A DNA stretch of 64,000 nucleotides from Brugia malayi (lineage: Eukaryota > Nematoda > Chromadorea > Rhabditida > Onchocercidae), in assembly GCF_000002995.4 (NCBI RefSeq), contig NW_025062479.1, positions 18,286,721-18,350,720 on the forward strand, given 5' to 3'. This document shows, in pieces, positions 30,895-42,705 of this stretch. Both the position numbers and the translations under genes were made by a program. Numbering within the stretch: position 1 is the stretch's first letter; every line of letters starts with the position of its first letter. The notes under the pieces were generated by a model. It was not told where the DNA came from, made no database searches, and saw only the letters and a list, made by a program, of their open reading frames with translations.

Positions 30895-33800
30895 ATGGAT
30901 GGCGAACGACGCGAACTACGAAGTTGGTCAATAGAACCACGCGATCGACGTGTACATGCAGTAAGTCCCATGCATTTGCAAGAAGGTCGAATCCTCAACT
31001 CATTGCTGCATGAGGCTCGTAATATTTCCACTTCAAGCAATAAAATAAATGCTCAGCAAGGTGTGTCGCTTTTTATTCTTTCGATTTTAAATTTGAATCT
31101 GTTTTGCATAGCGTTATTATCCCGAATTGTTAATCTTTCAGTTAGCTAGTGCGATATGTCGATACTTTGATTGGATCAAACAATAAATGCTTATTAACTC
31201 ACATGAATACGTCAAGCAGTAGTAGTAGTTTGACAAAAATGATCTCTTGTTGATTATAACTGAAGCAAACTAAGATAACTGTGCTAGTAGATTTATTGCA
31301 TACAACTGCACTACTTCTTTTCCTTATATATTTTTAAGTGAAATTAATTGCATTTGGGTAGATCAGTCCCTTGAATTTTACCGCAGATTATTATTTTTTA
31401 TAGTAGACGATACCGGAATTGATGCAGCGGAAGATACTAAATTACAGCAAATGATTAACAAATATCAGTCACAAGTAATTCAGCAGCAACTGTCAAGTCG
31501 AAACAATCATGAACTTATCAAGTAAATATTTTTTATTTGTGTCTGTAAGGTTTCTTTCATGAAAATTATATCTCACAAGAAGAAAATTCTTAATTCAGCT
31601 GTCTCGATTCTTCTCGGAGGTGAAAATTCAGAAAGCTGGTTACTTATACTTCATTAAACATTTGATCTTTTAAAGTTTTGCTGGAATAACAGACAACAAT
31701 TTCTATAGCTCAGTTTTTTTAATTTATAATAAATGTTTTTCCAACTTGTAGAAGATAGAATACTCTATTGTGTTTTTTTTTTTTTTTTCGCAAATAGCAT
31801 CTCTCTATTTCAGAAGCTTTGCAGCTTCTGCAGTGACTGCTCAACAGCAAATGTCACCGATGAGCCATTCACAGCCATGTCTCATAACAATCAACGACCA
31901 GAAAAACGAATTGTGCGTTTGCTGTATTGCATTGAGAATATTTTTTTTTTTTTAATAATAGCACTTCTTTTTGTCCAGTCCAACTCTTTTACTACAGTTG
32001 GTTGAAAGACGAGTTCACAACAAATGTGGAAAGAAGACTGTGCAATAAGTATAAGAGAATTTGAAATTTCAGAGTCGCAGAATCTGTCTCACCAGTTTAT
32101 CATCCCAGTCCTCCATTTGACGGCAGCGAGCATGCAAATTTGAAGGCACAACTGATTGCAAATCAAAATTTAGTGCGAGCGCTGCAAGACGAAAATTCTG
32201 CCCTGAAACAACAGTGCGATTTTTTGACTCTTAAAGCCAGTCGTTTACAACAGGTCCTTTCGTCTTCCTTTCATTTTTACTTATTTTTAAGATTTAACTC
32301 CTGCTTCTATTTCTGTTACTTGTGATACACAAGTAACAGAAATAGAAAAAAATTTTTCTACTATTTTATGGTTCAGTGCGTTAGCACCAATTCATGTTTT
32401 TTTTTTTTTTTTAAGCTGGAAAAAGCTTATGAAACTATCGAAAAGGAATATGAGAATTTAACGGCACAGAAGGAGAGGCAGGACAATCTTGAGAAAGCGG
32501 CACGTATGAAAATGGAGCAGCAGATAGCAAGGTGTGTTCAGAGTTGATGAAAGACATGCATTCTTCAGTTTTTATTTTTATATGTTTTATCTTCTTAAAA
32601 CAAAAGCGAAAAACAGTTTACTTTTCTTTTGCAGCCTTACCAGGCTGCAAAAGTTAACTTTATCATAATTTACAAAAATGACTATAGGTATGCTTCTGAA
32701 AACGAAATGTTGCGAACGAAAATTGCTGAATTAATACGAAGGATACAAGCAGAAGATCAGTCAGAACAAATTAACAAGCTTAATTTATTGCTCAGTGAAA
32801 TCATTCCCCAGAGTTTGTTCATTCCTCATATTCGTTGAAATCTGTGTCTGTAGGAAAGAGATTTTAGTAAATTAGAACAATTCACCAGAGTTTTAGTGTT
32901 GTTTTGTAGAAAATTTGTTTCCTTGGTTTTTTTTTTCCTTGAAAGTGAAAGTGTTTCTTACTTCTTTGCTGACGGATTCTCTAATTTTTTGAAACCTCTT
33001 TTCGTTGTAGATAAAGAATTGATGACATGTAAAGAGCGCCAGAAAATGGATATTGAAGCACTGGAAGTTACTTTGAAGGATCAAAGAAATCACATTCAAG
33101 TTTGCTCTCCATTTGTTTTTATTAGCGGGTCATTTTCTTTTTTCTTTTTGGTGAGACTTGATTCTTTTAGATTTTGGAGAAAGCTCTGGGAAATGCACAA
33201 GAAAAAGCATGGAGAAGAGAAAAAGAAGTGGAGGAGCTTACAGAAAAAGTAGAAAGGGCTGAATCGTTGCAGAAGGCTGTTGAAGTTTGTTATTTTCTTA
33301 TTATAATTCTAAAATCTCGAAAATGTTTTTTTAGTGCATATGGTTTTAAAGTAAGCCCTAAATTTTACAACTGCTGTCAGAAATCAATGTTCGATAAACG
33401 GTCACGGGAAGATGAGTGGAACCGTGAAAGGGCACAACTTGAGATGGAAAATGCACAACTGAAAATGCAATTGGCTAAAGAAAGTGTTTCAGTTGGAGTG
33501 AAAAAGGGTTCGAGTGCTAGAAATGCAGAAAATGATGAATTAACAAAACTCAAAAAGATTCTTCATGCGAAAGGTTCTTTTCCAGTTGATTAGCAGACAT
33601 CGAAATTCTCTTATACGATTTATTATTACAGATATTGAAGTTTTTTTATTTTAGATATTTAGCTTCAGAGAGTTTTTTTCTTTTTGTTTGCTTTATCACT
33701 TTTTGAAAGAATTTGCATTGTTTAGAGGATGTTATTGCGCAGCTGGAAAAGAATGTAATTGAACTAGAAGCCAAGTTTCATGAGGAAATGCAGCGAAATA

Positions 33801-35210
33801 AAATGGCAATAGCCACACAGTCGGATACACTGTTAGTTCTAGATTGTTTAACTTCATAGTGTATCGAAAGGCTTGTCGTTTTTCTTGAATCTTTATCTTA
33901 ATACAGCTATTATGTTTATCGATTTCATCACAACTTTTGAAGTTCTGGCAAGCTGAAAAAGATGGAAGAAGAGAAAAGTGAGAAAGATCGTAAGATAGCA
34001 GAATTAACAGAGGAGAAAGAAAGACTGTCCGAGAAACTGGAAGACGAACGCAAAAGTTCAGAAAGTAGAACGAGTTTGTTGGAAAGAGAAATTGATCGCA
34101 TTAGGAATACTGACGACCGCAGGTTTGTTGCTGTTTTATGATTATAGTTAAAATTTTTTAAATTTATAATTAAATGTGCAATTTTTTCTAATTTTGTTTT
34201 CAAAATCGTCATATTCAGATTTCGCGAAGATATGGCACGTATGGAACAAATGCGTCTAAAAATTGCTGACAGACGTTGTTTTACAACAGAACGTTCCCGT
34301 AATCGGTATTTTATAATTTACGTAACATAGATAAAAGATAGAAGGAGAATTATTTAAGATCTTTGGTTCCTTAAAATAGATCACAGGCTTTCAGTGGTAA
34401 AGTAATGCATTTTACGCAGAAATAAGTAACAACTTACTAACGTCACAATGAATTTTAATTACTTAAAATTAATTTTTTTATTATTTTATAATGTTTTATC
34501 ATATTCATTACTGTAATAGTCATTTAATTGATGCAGTGTAGCTGTTCTGCTTTAAGATCAAAACCTGAAATGCAGTTTTTCTGCGTTTTTACTCCTCCAC
34601 TTATATGAATGGACAACCACGTCAGCAGTTAGAGCTACAATCAGTTTTAGACATTATGTTGACTCTAGGTCGTAGTTTTGATCCCAGTCATGATGATTTC
34701 AGATGCGTACATCATGGGCGAACATCATCCGGAACACGTGCTGGTTTGGTTCATATACATTTGAGAGCGAATTCAGCAACAGCACTTCTTCCTACCGACT
34801 TGCATCTTTCATCACCGGATGCGCTTCCCACATCAGCCGATATACCATTGGATCTGTCAAATGATAGTGCTATTTCTGCTGTTACTTCTGCTGCTGTCAT
34901 CACTGCTACTCGTTCAACTAGCAAAGCTTTAACAACTTTCCCACACTCCTCATCATGTCAAGAGGAGATATTTGCTGATCAGAACTGTGTTTCTGATGCA
35001 AAGGAAGTCTACGGCACAAATTTGAATGGCTATAAACGACCAATTTCAATCCCACCGCATTATGATTTGGCATTTTCTGGTAGTGAAGATTTATATTCTA
35101 AAATTTCGAATCGATCAACTGCAAAATCAGATACTATCGTTGGTGCTACCATCACTAATGAGGAACTATGCGGAAAACATATTTCAACGGAAGAAATCTG
35201 GGATGTTTAA
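30895..35210 (+). CDS. Angiomotin-family coiled-coil protein
   Basis: Angiomotins are junction and actin scaffolds that bind YAP and Hippo-pathway proteins. Exons placed at 30895-31060, 31404-31521, 31814-31912, 32073-32253, 32416-32531, 32688-32794, 33011-33099, 33171-33284, 33381-33573, 33726-33831, 33943-34122, 34219-34298 and 34576-35210, all in phase. The N-terminal part is polar (EGRILNSLLHEAR resembles the family's N-terminal helix). A long coiled coil follows, with the pattern of Angiomotin_C: DENSALKQQCDFLTLKASRL, KEYENLTAQKERQDNLEKAA, ENEMLRTKIAEL, and KDQRNHIQILEKALGNAQEK. The last exon is Ser/Thr/Ala-rich and ends EEIWDV, which could be a PDZ ligand. I see no PPxY or LPxY motif in the part read. 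The 5' end (ATG 30895, or an upstream exon) and the 34298 donor (34305 is the alternative) are uncertain. Other coiled-coil families are possible but fit less well. Confidence 0.72.
32305..32347. repeat. Perfect 20-bp inverted repeat with 3-nt loop in an intron
   Basis: The arms at 32305-32324 (TTCTATTTCTGTTACTTGTG) and 32328-32347 are exact reverse complements around ATA. The hairpin begins about 50 bases after the donor of the angiomotin-like exon ending at 32253. It is similar in size and perfection to the hairpin at 16967-17013 but unrelated in sequence. Confidence 0.85.
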
Positions 35211-36045
35211 ATTCTTAAAATACTTTTGTACAAAACCTGTAACTTCTTTAAATGATGTAATATTCGATTCAAAGCTGTGCTGTGGGATGTTTCATAGCAT
35301 AACTTTTTTTTGCTAGATAAGGGTGTGCAGAAAGTTATAATCAAAACTCGTCTTATAATTTGTTGTCATTTAGTTCTGTAATCGGTTAGTGATTTTTCGA
35401 ATGCAATGTTATTTGATATACGAAGAAAAGCTTCGAATGGCTAAGAGAATAGTGTTTCTTTATCAGCTATTGGATTAGTCATGAATCAGCAGAGGTTATT
35501 TCATATAAAAGTAAACGTTACGTTGGTTGTAATCGTATGGTATTTTAAAACAAATGTAATGAATCCGAATAATAAGCGCTCTGAATGTTAAAACTTTGAT
35601 TGGAAAAATGTTAGTTCTACTGTTAAACCAGATCCATAAAATCTTTGATGAGGTTAAATCTCATTGCACTTGAATATTAATCGCAATATGTCGTAACTGT
35701 AGCTTGCTAGTTTCTTAATGTTTGCATATTATGAAGTGTTTGAAATGTGCTTCTACTTTTGTTCCGGTTTAAATCGCTCAAATGTGTGTTTTATTTTCCG
35801 CACTCTATATCTTTAACAAGACAAGTCATAAGGATATGTCCTCTTAACATTTTTCAGAATTGTGGTCGTTCTACTACTTTTCGGCACTATTTCCTATTCT
35901 TAATTGTGTTCCACTGCCATAAGTGTTTTTAAAGTCTTTAGGAGCATGCAGTAATGTAGGAATTCATATGTCTTTCATGTTTAAACAAATTAGGTGAGAA
36001 GAAAGCATAATTTCCTCGGTTTTTGCGAAGCAAAATATTTTTTGG
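35211..36045. other. Angiomotin-like 3' UTR and intergenic DNA
   Basis: AT-rich DNA following the TAA at 35210. No coding signal or RNA gene seen. Confidence 0.45.
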
Positions 36046-36417
36046 TCAGGATTTCGTTGAAAGTTTTTTACCTCTGTTGAGTTCGTTCTTTTTATACTTA
36101 CCCTGCTCCTCAATTGGCTGAAGCATTATCATCTTCATGGATATATCATCGGTTTTGATAAATTTGTGCGCTGCTACAATCAAATTCCTAGAGGGACTAA
36201 TGCTGGATGGAAAGAGCTTGTTAGAATTGAGATTAAGATTTGGAAAACATGCATTATCGTTCATGGGAGCAAATTTCCGTCCCATGGCAAATGATATTTT
36301 CTTTGGAATAGAGCGAGGGCTTCTATTGGGAAATGGTCTTACTGTCATCTTTTTATTAATAGTGCGGGTTGCTGCTACATAAGCGTTCTTATACAGTCTT
36401 CCATTTTTGTGCTGCTT
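36046..36417 (-). CDS. Possible terminal exon of an unrecognised minus-strand gene
   Basis: A minus-strand frame is open for about 123 codons from 36417 down to a TGA at 36046. It reads as a basic, Pro/Asn/Ser-rich protein (RPFPNRSPRSIPKKISFAMG, LIVAAHKFIKTDDISMKM) with amino-acid use like a real protein. Its first ATG is at 36348. GAAAG before 36414 could be an acceptor, and a good donor (GTAAGT) follows IEEQ near 36109, so the exon might instead end there. I could not find partner exons or a family. The opposite-strand frame 36137-36382 is taken as a shadow. A chance open frame remains possible. Confidence 0.3.
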   Translation of the reverse strand, partial: KQHKNGRLYKNAYVAATRTINKKMTVRPFPNRSPRSIPKKISFAMGRKFAPMNDNACFPNLNLNSNKLFPSSISPSRNLIVAAHKFIKTDDISMKMIMLQPIEEQGKYKKNELNRGKKLSTKS

Positions 36418-37336
36418 TCATCTTTCCTTTCCATGGTTATCCTTAATTATTTCTTTTGTTCAGTGTATATTCTGGAAGTGAAAGTGAATTAAAATTTACA
36501 GCTTTTCATACATTGTTACAGTGGAAGGGCAAATGAAAAACTGTACTTGTTATCTGAGATAGATTGGCAAATAGAGTTAATAAGCTTATCAGTTTAGATT
36601 TAAAGTGTGTTTCACAAACAGTCGGAGGATCCTTGCTATGTTAGAAATCTTTTACGTTCATTTCAGCGTTTGGAAAGTTCTAGGCAAAAGATGTTTCTAG
36701 ATAACGATCTGAGATCTTGATGGCAAAGTAGTTCTAACAGGGGTTTTTTATGACCAGAGTTCTTTTTCGGTCGGTTTGAGTGTTTTGGATGAAGCAGGGT
36801 GTAGTTAATATGTGTAGCTAATATGAATTTCATAGGAAAAGTGTAGAAATATTAGCACACTAAATTTTCAGAAGTTGAATTTCAAGCAATATCGAAGTTC
36901 CTCGATTTTTCAGCTGACGTTTTTTTCTCGATATCGTTAGCATTGTTTATTATTGCATGTAATTCAATCGGTATCCCCGATCACGTCAAGCCACAAACAA
37001 TCTATATACCAAAAGAACACCATCCTATCCTATGCTTAACCATCAGCAAAACTTGTACTGTATGGCAAAACATTCTGTTAACATTTCAAATGTAATGATA
37101 AATGAAAGTTGCACATATGAGCTTCTCTCGACTACCCATTTATTTCATCACTTATTTCACTTTTATCAATGACACTGTATATATCGGTAAGATTGCTGGT
37201 AATTTTCCTCGAACAATTTTTTTTTTTTTTTTTTTTTTTGAAGCATTTTATCAGCTTTGAGGCAGAAAAAATATCAAGAAGCTGACTATGACAGAGTGCT
37301 ACTTAAGTTTTTGAAAGTTTTTTTCCCAATATTCAG
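36418..37336. other. Intergenic upstream of the CUB protein gene
   Basis: AT-rich, with a poly-T run at about 37219-37239. The start codon and signal-peptide exon of the CUB gene probably lie here, but I could not identify them. Confidence 0.35.
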
Positions 37337-40300
37337 ACAGTATTTTGCATGGAAGTATGACTATAGATACGGAATCGAATCGTCAGGATCCATGTAAATG
37401 TGGATCTTTGAATTTCGGCATTGATGTTGCAACTGTGTTATAAAAAGTCCTGGTTATCCTACCAATTACTGTAGCAATCTAAATTGTAAATTGAGGTTTT
37501 TGTTTGTGATCTTTTTTTTTATTCCATTTTATAGGAATATATATGAATGAATATGAAAGGTTTAGTTATCTAGCAGTATCATAAGCTATGTGCTATTTTG
37601 CTCCATCTCCTCTTTAGATTTGCATTGAGAATACCCATCCGATCAGTTGCAGATAGATGCAATTCCGGGTCAGTCAATTCATTTATCAATTGTTTCTTTT
37701 GAAACTGAACGACGACATGATTCTCTTGAGATTCATCAAACATTTATATTTGCTAACACTCAATATTCGGCTTGTATTGTTACGTGTGTAACTTACAGAA
37801 ACCTTCACACTTTCTTTTTTTTTTTTTTTTTTTTTTTTTTCAGAAGAAATCATTGTTTACATTACAGCTTCTTTCTATGACAATCGCACTTCCCTTACAA
37901 TTCTTCTCAGGTGTCCCAATAAGTTGAAAGCATGGAGACGCCAAGGAATAAGGTAAAAGATTGCAAGTAAAATGTTAAAACACTGCTGCATATTTGCTGT
38001 TAAATATTTATCTGAAGATTGATGTGAATTACTAATAAGTAATGCACTGAGTGATAGAAAAGGCTTTGTAAAGGGTAATGACAACTTAATAAATTAGAAG
38101 TTGATGTGCGAAAGAATAAATGATAGCCAAATTTCTAATTTTTCACTTCCTTAATAATTTAATGTAAATATTGTAAAACTTGAGAAAGGCTAGGCTTTCC
38201 GGGAAAGACATCGGTTGGCCATCATTTGCTTCTTCTATTAGCAGTGGATTCATCCTGAAATTCGTCACCGACAGTACAGAAAATTTGGCGGATTTCATGC
38301 TCGCTTTAGCAGAGTCAATATCACTTCAGCAAGTATGCTGTGTTGGTAATTTTCTGCTTTTCCTTGCTTCTGTAAATGAATAATGTTTCGTTACGGATTG
38401 CATGAACTGACCATTTGAAACTTAAAGTGGTTACTTCTGCTTCTTATTATTTTAAGTCAATATGAGTTAAGAACTGTAGCTCCTTCATCTTTATTAATTC
38501 AATTCATCAAACTGACATGCGAATTGACAATCAGATTATCCAAGTATTATTTGGATATTGGTATTTTTTCCATTTTAATTCATATAATTATTTAACCTTA
38601 ATATTCAAAAGATACAGCTAACTCCTGTCAGTTCTATGAAGCGACGAATGAAGATAAAACATTACCTAGCCCGCCAACTAATTTCACATACTTTGCTGGT
38701 TGCGCTTATATGCTTAACACTAGGGCAGGTCATGGCATAAAATTAGATCTAAAATCGCTCGCTTATAAAGCTAAGTTTATCATTTATGAAACGGAAAATT
38801 ACCAAGTTCCTCCAGCAGATCATACTACTACTCCGTTATTCGAGTATGTATAACCATTTTCAGAATACTTTTGAACAGATAAAAACCAGTTGTTTCAGTC
38901 ACTGTGGAAAGTAATGTAAAATGCTAGCAAAATTGCTGTATGACTTTTTACGATTTGTAAGACTTTTTGTTTTCCTATAGGAGTGCTGGATTGATGGAAG
39001 TTCCCCCGAAAGAAATAATTTCACGAACAAATTCTATATTGATACAGATAAAAATAATGCAGCCGGAATTGTTTCCGGCTACAGCACATAGCAAATTCTT
39101 ATTTGAAGCTCAGTTCAGCCGCACTGACAGCCGTAAGTTTCAATTTTATCGAATTCAAATGAAGTAATCTTGATTACATTTTGACTACTTCATTTGAAAC
39201 CATCCTTACATTATAAAAACTGTAAATTATTATTTGACAATCAAAGACCAAAAATTGCTTTTATTCAGCTTTTGCAAATGTTTCTCGAGAAGTTATACTA
39301 TTCGAATTGACCGTCCAACCATACTGTCCTCTCCCGGATTTCCTCTTGAATATTGTGACAAATTGGACTGTGAAACAGAGCTTCGACTTCATAAATATGC
39401 TATCGATTCTACCCATCATAATGCAATAATCTTAGAAATTCATTCATTCAACCTAGAACACGGTTCTGATTTCGTGCATTTCCTAGACAGATCGAAGCAT
39501 TCATCTAGATATTTAATAAGTTACAGTGCAAAACTGATCCATTGTGGCAAAGCATTATTATTATGAAGTAATCAGGATTTACATGCTTTTATCACTTCAA
39601 AATTAACATTGATAATTTTTGCTTAATAAATATTTTTTACATATCTTTTCTATGACATCAGTAATTGTTGAATAATCTCTTAGGAATAAACAAGGGGTGG
39701 GAGAAGTTCAAATGGTTAATTTATGATCATCTGCTTCTGCTTTTGCTTTTCATAAAACTGCTTTAATAATTGTTTGGAAAAGATATTTAAATGCTATGAA
39801 GATCGAAGTTCTGTTACTAAAACAGAAAAAATACAGATATAAAAATACAGTAAATTGAAGCTTGGATAAATGTTGTAGTCGCACTGGTGAATTATCAGCA
39901 AGTCGTAATAGATTTTTTACATTCTGCGGAGAAAGGGCCGTGCTACGAATGATTACTGATTCTACGGTTACAAATAATGTGACTATTAGTGCCATACAAA
40001 AGGAAAGTGGTAATTACATTCTCTTATTAAAATATTCAATTAGTAAAGTTTTATTTCTTCATCTTTTGTTAAAAAAAAAAAAAAAAAAACATTTGAGAAA
40101 AAATGAGTAAAATTATTAAAAATTAAGATTGCCGATGTAAAGGTGAAGTACAGCCATTGGAATTTTCATCAGCAGGAACGTTTTCATTCAATTCAGTCGT
40201 GGGCTGTGGCTTTCTAGACTGCTTTTTTCAGTTTAATCGTCCTGTAACGGTAAGTTCTAATCTATCAGATAAATGTTGTTGACGTGCTCAACAACGAAAT

Positions 40301-42331
40301 GCGAGTAAAACAGTGGGATAAATTATTAATTTGAGCTAAATGTTTATTTATAGTTTATCAGAATATTTGAAATATTCCTTGTTAATGGCTTTGAATACGG
40401 ACCGAATACGACTGGTCGTAAATATTACTTACATTTTCAAGAATGGCGAAGAAGAATTTCTGGAAGTGTTCATAAACATCAATAATTACAATATCATTCC
40501 TTCACATCTCAATGAACGAGATGTGAATTACTATGTCTGTCAAAATATGTTCTGGCTATAAGAACAGCCTTAAATTTAACTTTCCTTTGTGCAATTTATC
40601 ACATATTAAATTAAGGAACAACTATTAAATGAATATAACAATTTAGTGAATAACTTTATTTGAAACCGTCACGTATTCAAAAATAATTAAATAACTGCGC
40701 ATGTGAGCGCTTAGATTTCCGAAGTTGTAATATTATACTTTAAAATTTGTAATAAGCCATGCAATTGTTCGCTGAGTCGTTCATATGTATATTCCAGTAA
40801 TTTGAGGATAATATATACAAAGTGTATTTATACAGTTTCGAACCAGCACTAACTCAAAGTGGAACGGAGGTGGTAACGAACGATACACCAATGATGATTT
40901 GGTATCACTTGGCATTCGATATCAACAAAAATACTGCTCAAATCAAGTTTGTTTTTCTGTCTATTAAGGATAAATAGAAATTTAGTGATTTATTCTAAAT
41001 AGAATATTTCTTCTATAAATTATCTTTTTTAAATAGAATATTTCTTCTATAAAATAACATATAAATTATCTTTTACATAGAAGCTTGCCACTTGGTTTCA
41101 TATTATTTCCAAAAATTGCAGTCATTATTGTCCATTTATAAGCTATTTGCTGTGTTTGCAGGAAAAAAATTGTTTTCTATTAGGAAATGTAAAAATGTCA
41201 ATTTGAATTTTTACTTAACAATAAAAATACAATATAAAAGGTGATTAAGTAATTAATAGTCAGGAACACGTATTAAAATTCAAATTTTAAGTGCTACCCA
41301 ATTTAAATTTAGAATTCAATTAAATTTTCACTGAGCATAGTTCAGTATGTGAATGTGGCTGTTTGGAACTGAAGGCAAAGAAAGGTTTGTGGAAGCAGCT
41401 CACATCACCCGACTATCCCAATCATTACTGTAAATTGATGAAATGCAAATACTTGATAACCGCACCACAAGGATGCATTGTTGTTGCAAATATCACTGAA
41501 TTAGCTTTAGAGCCTAACGAAGATGTGTTGGCTATTTTTGATGGTACTAATGTTTCGTACTTTTCTTTTTTCGTTATGTTTTAAATTATCCACAAGACAC
41601 TCATTTTATAATAATTGCTTACGGAATGTGTGAAACTGTATGTACAGAGTAGCAAAATATCTAATCATAATCCCATGATTAATTTTGCAGTACCAGTGGA
41701 GTTGAAATTTTCACAGATTTATTACGAAGTACCGCCGAGACGATGACAGTTTACTTTAAAACCGATATCAGTATCACCAATAAAGGATTCGTCCTATATT
41801 ATACTGTTGGTCCTTTTCTTTTTATTTTGGAACATCAGCATTTTCAAGTACAGATTGAGAAAAGTGAAGAAAGAGTTTGCAGACTTTCATGAACATGTTT
41901 TTCATGTTTTCCTTGTATTTTTTGTTCTTTCAAACTCTTTCTGAAAAACATCTCAGTGCAAACAAATAAATATAAGTCAAGAAATTACAAATAGGTCAAA
42001 AAACTCATGTATTAGGATAGTTGGAGTCTTTCCGCACTCTTTCGAGGTGACAACGAATGAGTACTTTGCAATTGTTTTTGTTTCTAACTTAAATAATTCG
42101 ATTCAAAAGTACTATTTTACAGAAGTAAATAATGGAAGCGGCGTTGCTGATCAGTTGGGAGGGTCGAACCATTTGGGAATTATTTTCTTCATACTAGTAT
42201 TTCTTATTTTTGGCATTATATTTGGTTTAACTTGTTACAAACAGCTGTCATGTTTCGCAGACCGAATAAATCGCTGGAACGATACTTCCGTAGTTGGTTT
42301 TACCAACTTGTCTCTTGAAAATAGCTCGTAA
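37337..42331 (+). CDS. Type I membrane protein with about five CUB domains (5' end unresolved)
   Basis: Receptor-like protein: tandem CUB modules outside, one membrane helix (GIIFFILVFLIFGIIFGLTC, near 42170-42240) and a tail of about 35 residues ending ENSS. CUB domains are extracellular beta-sandwich binding modules. Exons: 37337-37505, 37653-37783, 38185-38345, 38618-38843, 38981-39132, about 39247 or 39269 to 39520, about 39899-40016, 40142-40250, about 40362-40550, about 40836-40947, about 41345-41577, 41691-41835 and about 42024-42331. CUB signatures repeat: DPCKCGSLNF and SPGYPTNYC; FCKCFSRS and SSPGFPLEYC; VCECGCLELK and TSPDYPNHYC. The second and fourth modules are more divergent. 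Several internal junctions use GTT-type donors or have two choices, hence the approximate edges. In module 1 the frame carrying CKCGSLNFGIDVATV meets TAA at 37441, while SPGYPTNYC follows in another frame: a frameshift, sequence error or unseen splice. Start and signal peptide not found. Confidence 0.75.
40997..41053. repeat. Short tandem duplication inside a CUB-gene intron
   Basis: A 23-base block starting AAATAGAATATTTCTTCTAT occurs at 40997-41019 and again at 41031-41053, and the following ATAAATTATCTTTT also recurs. Intron-internal duplication with period 34; no role inferred. Confidence 0.8.
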
Positions 42332-42705
42332 ATTGTAAGCAATTTCATCTTTCTATTATAAGAATAATCTTTATAACAAATTATGGGAAACCTTATTAAC
42401 TTTGTTATTCAGTGAAGGGATATCATCAAATAATTAATATCACATTAAAATGAAACAAAGTATCAACAGTACAGGCTACCTATGGTTTAATTCGAAGAAC
42501 ATTTTTTGCTGGAGAGGAAAGTGAGAAAAAAAAATAATTTTGGCTGAGAAACTAATTTTTACTTTTAAAGTTAGTCCAGTATCTTTGGTCTAATAATCAA
42601 TTTACAGAAATCTCTAATTTGAAAAACAGGTAATGAATCCTCATATAAAAGTTTTATCTTAAAGAAACATTCTAATGCAAACAAGTGTTGAATTTGATTA
42701 TTTTG
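42332..42705. other. Convergent intergenic gap between CUB and EFHC1-like genes
   Basis: Two genes converge with about 375 bases between their stop codons. The gap holds both 3' ends; nothing else seen. Confidence 0.5.

Noticed and set aside
33928..34212. Minus-strand Ser/Leu-rich open frame
   Set aside because: Antisense of the Glu/Lys-rich coiled-coil exon of the angiomotin-like gene.
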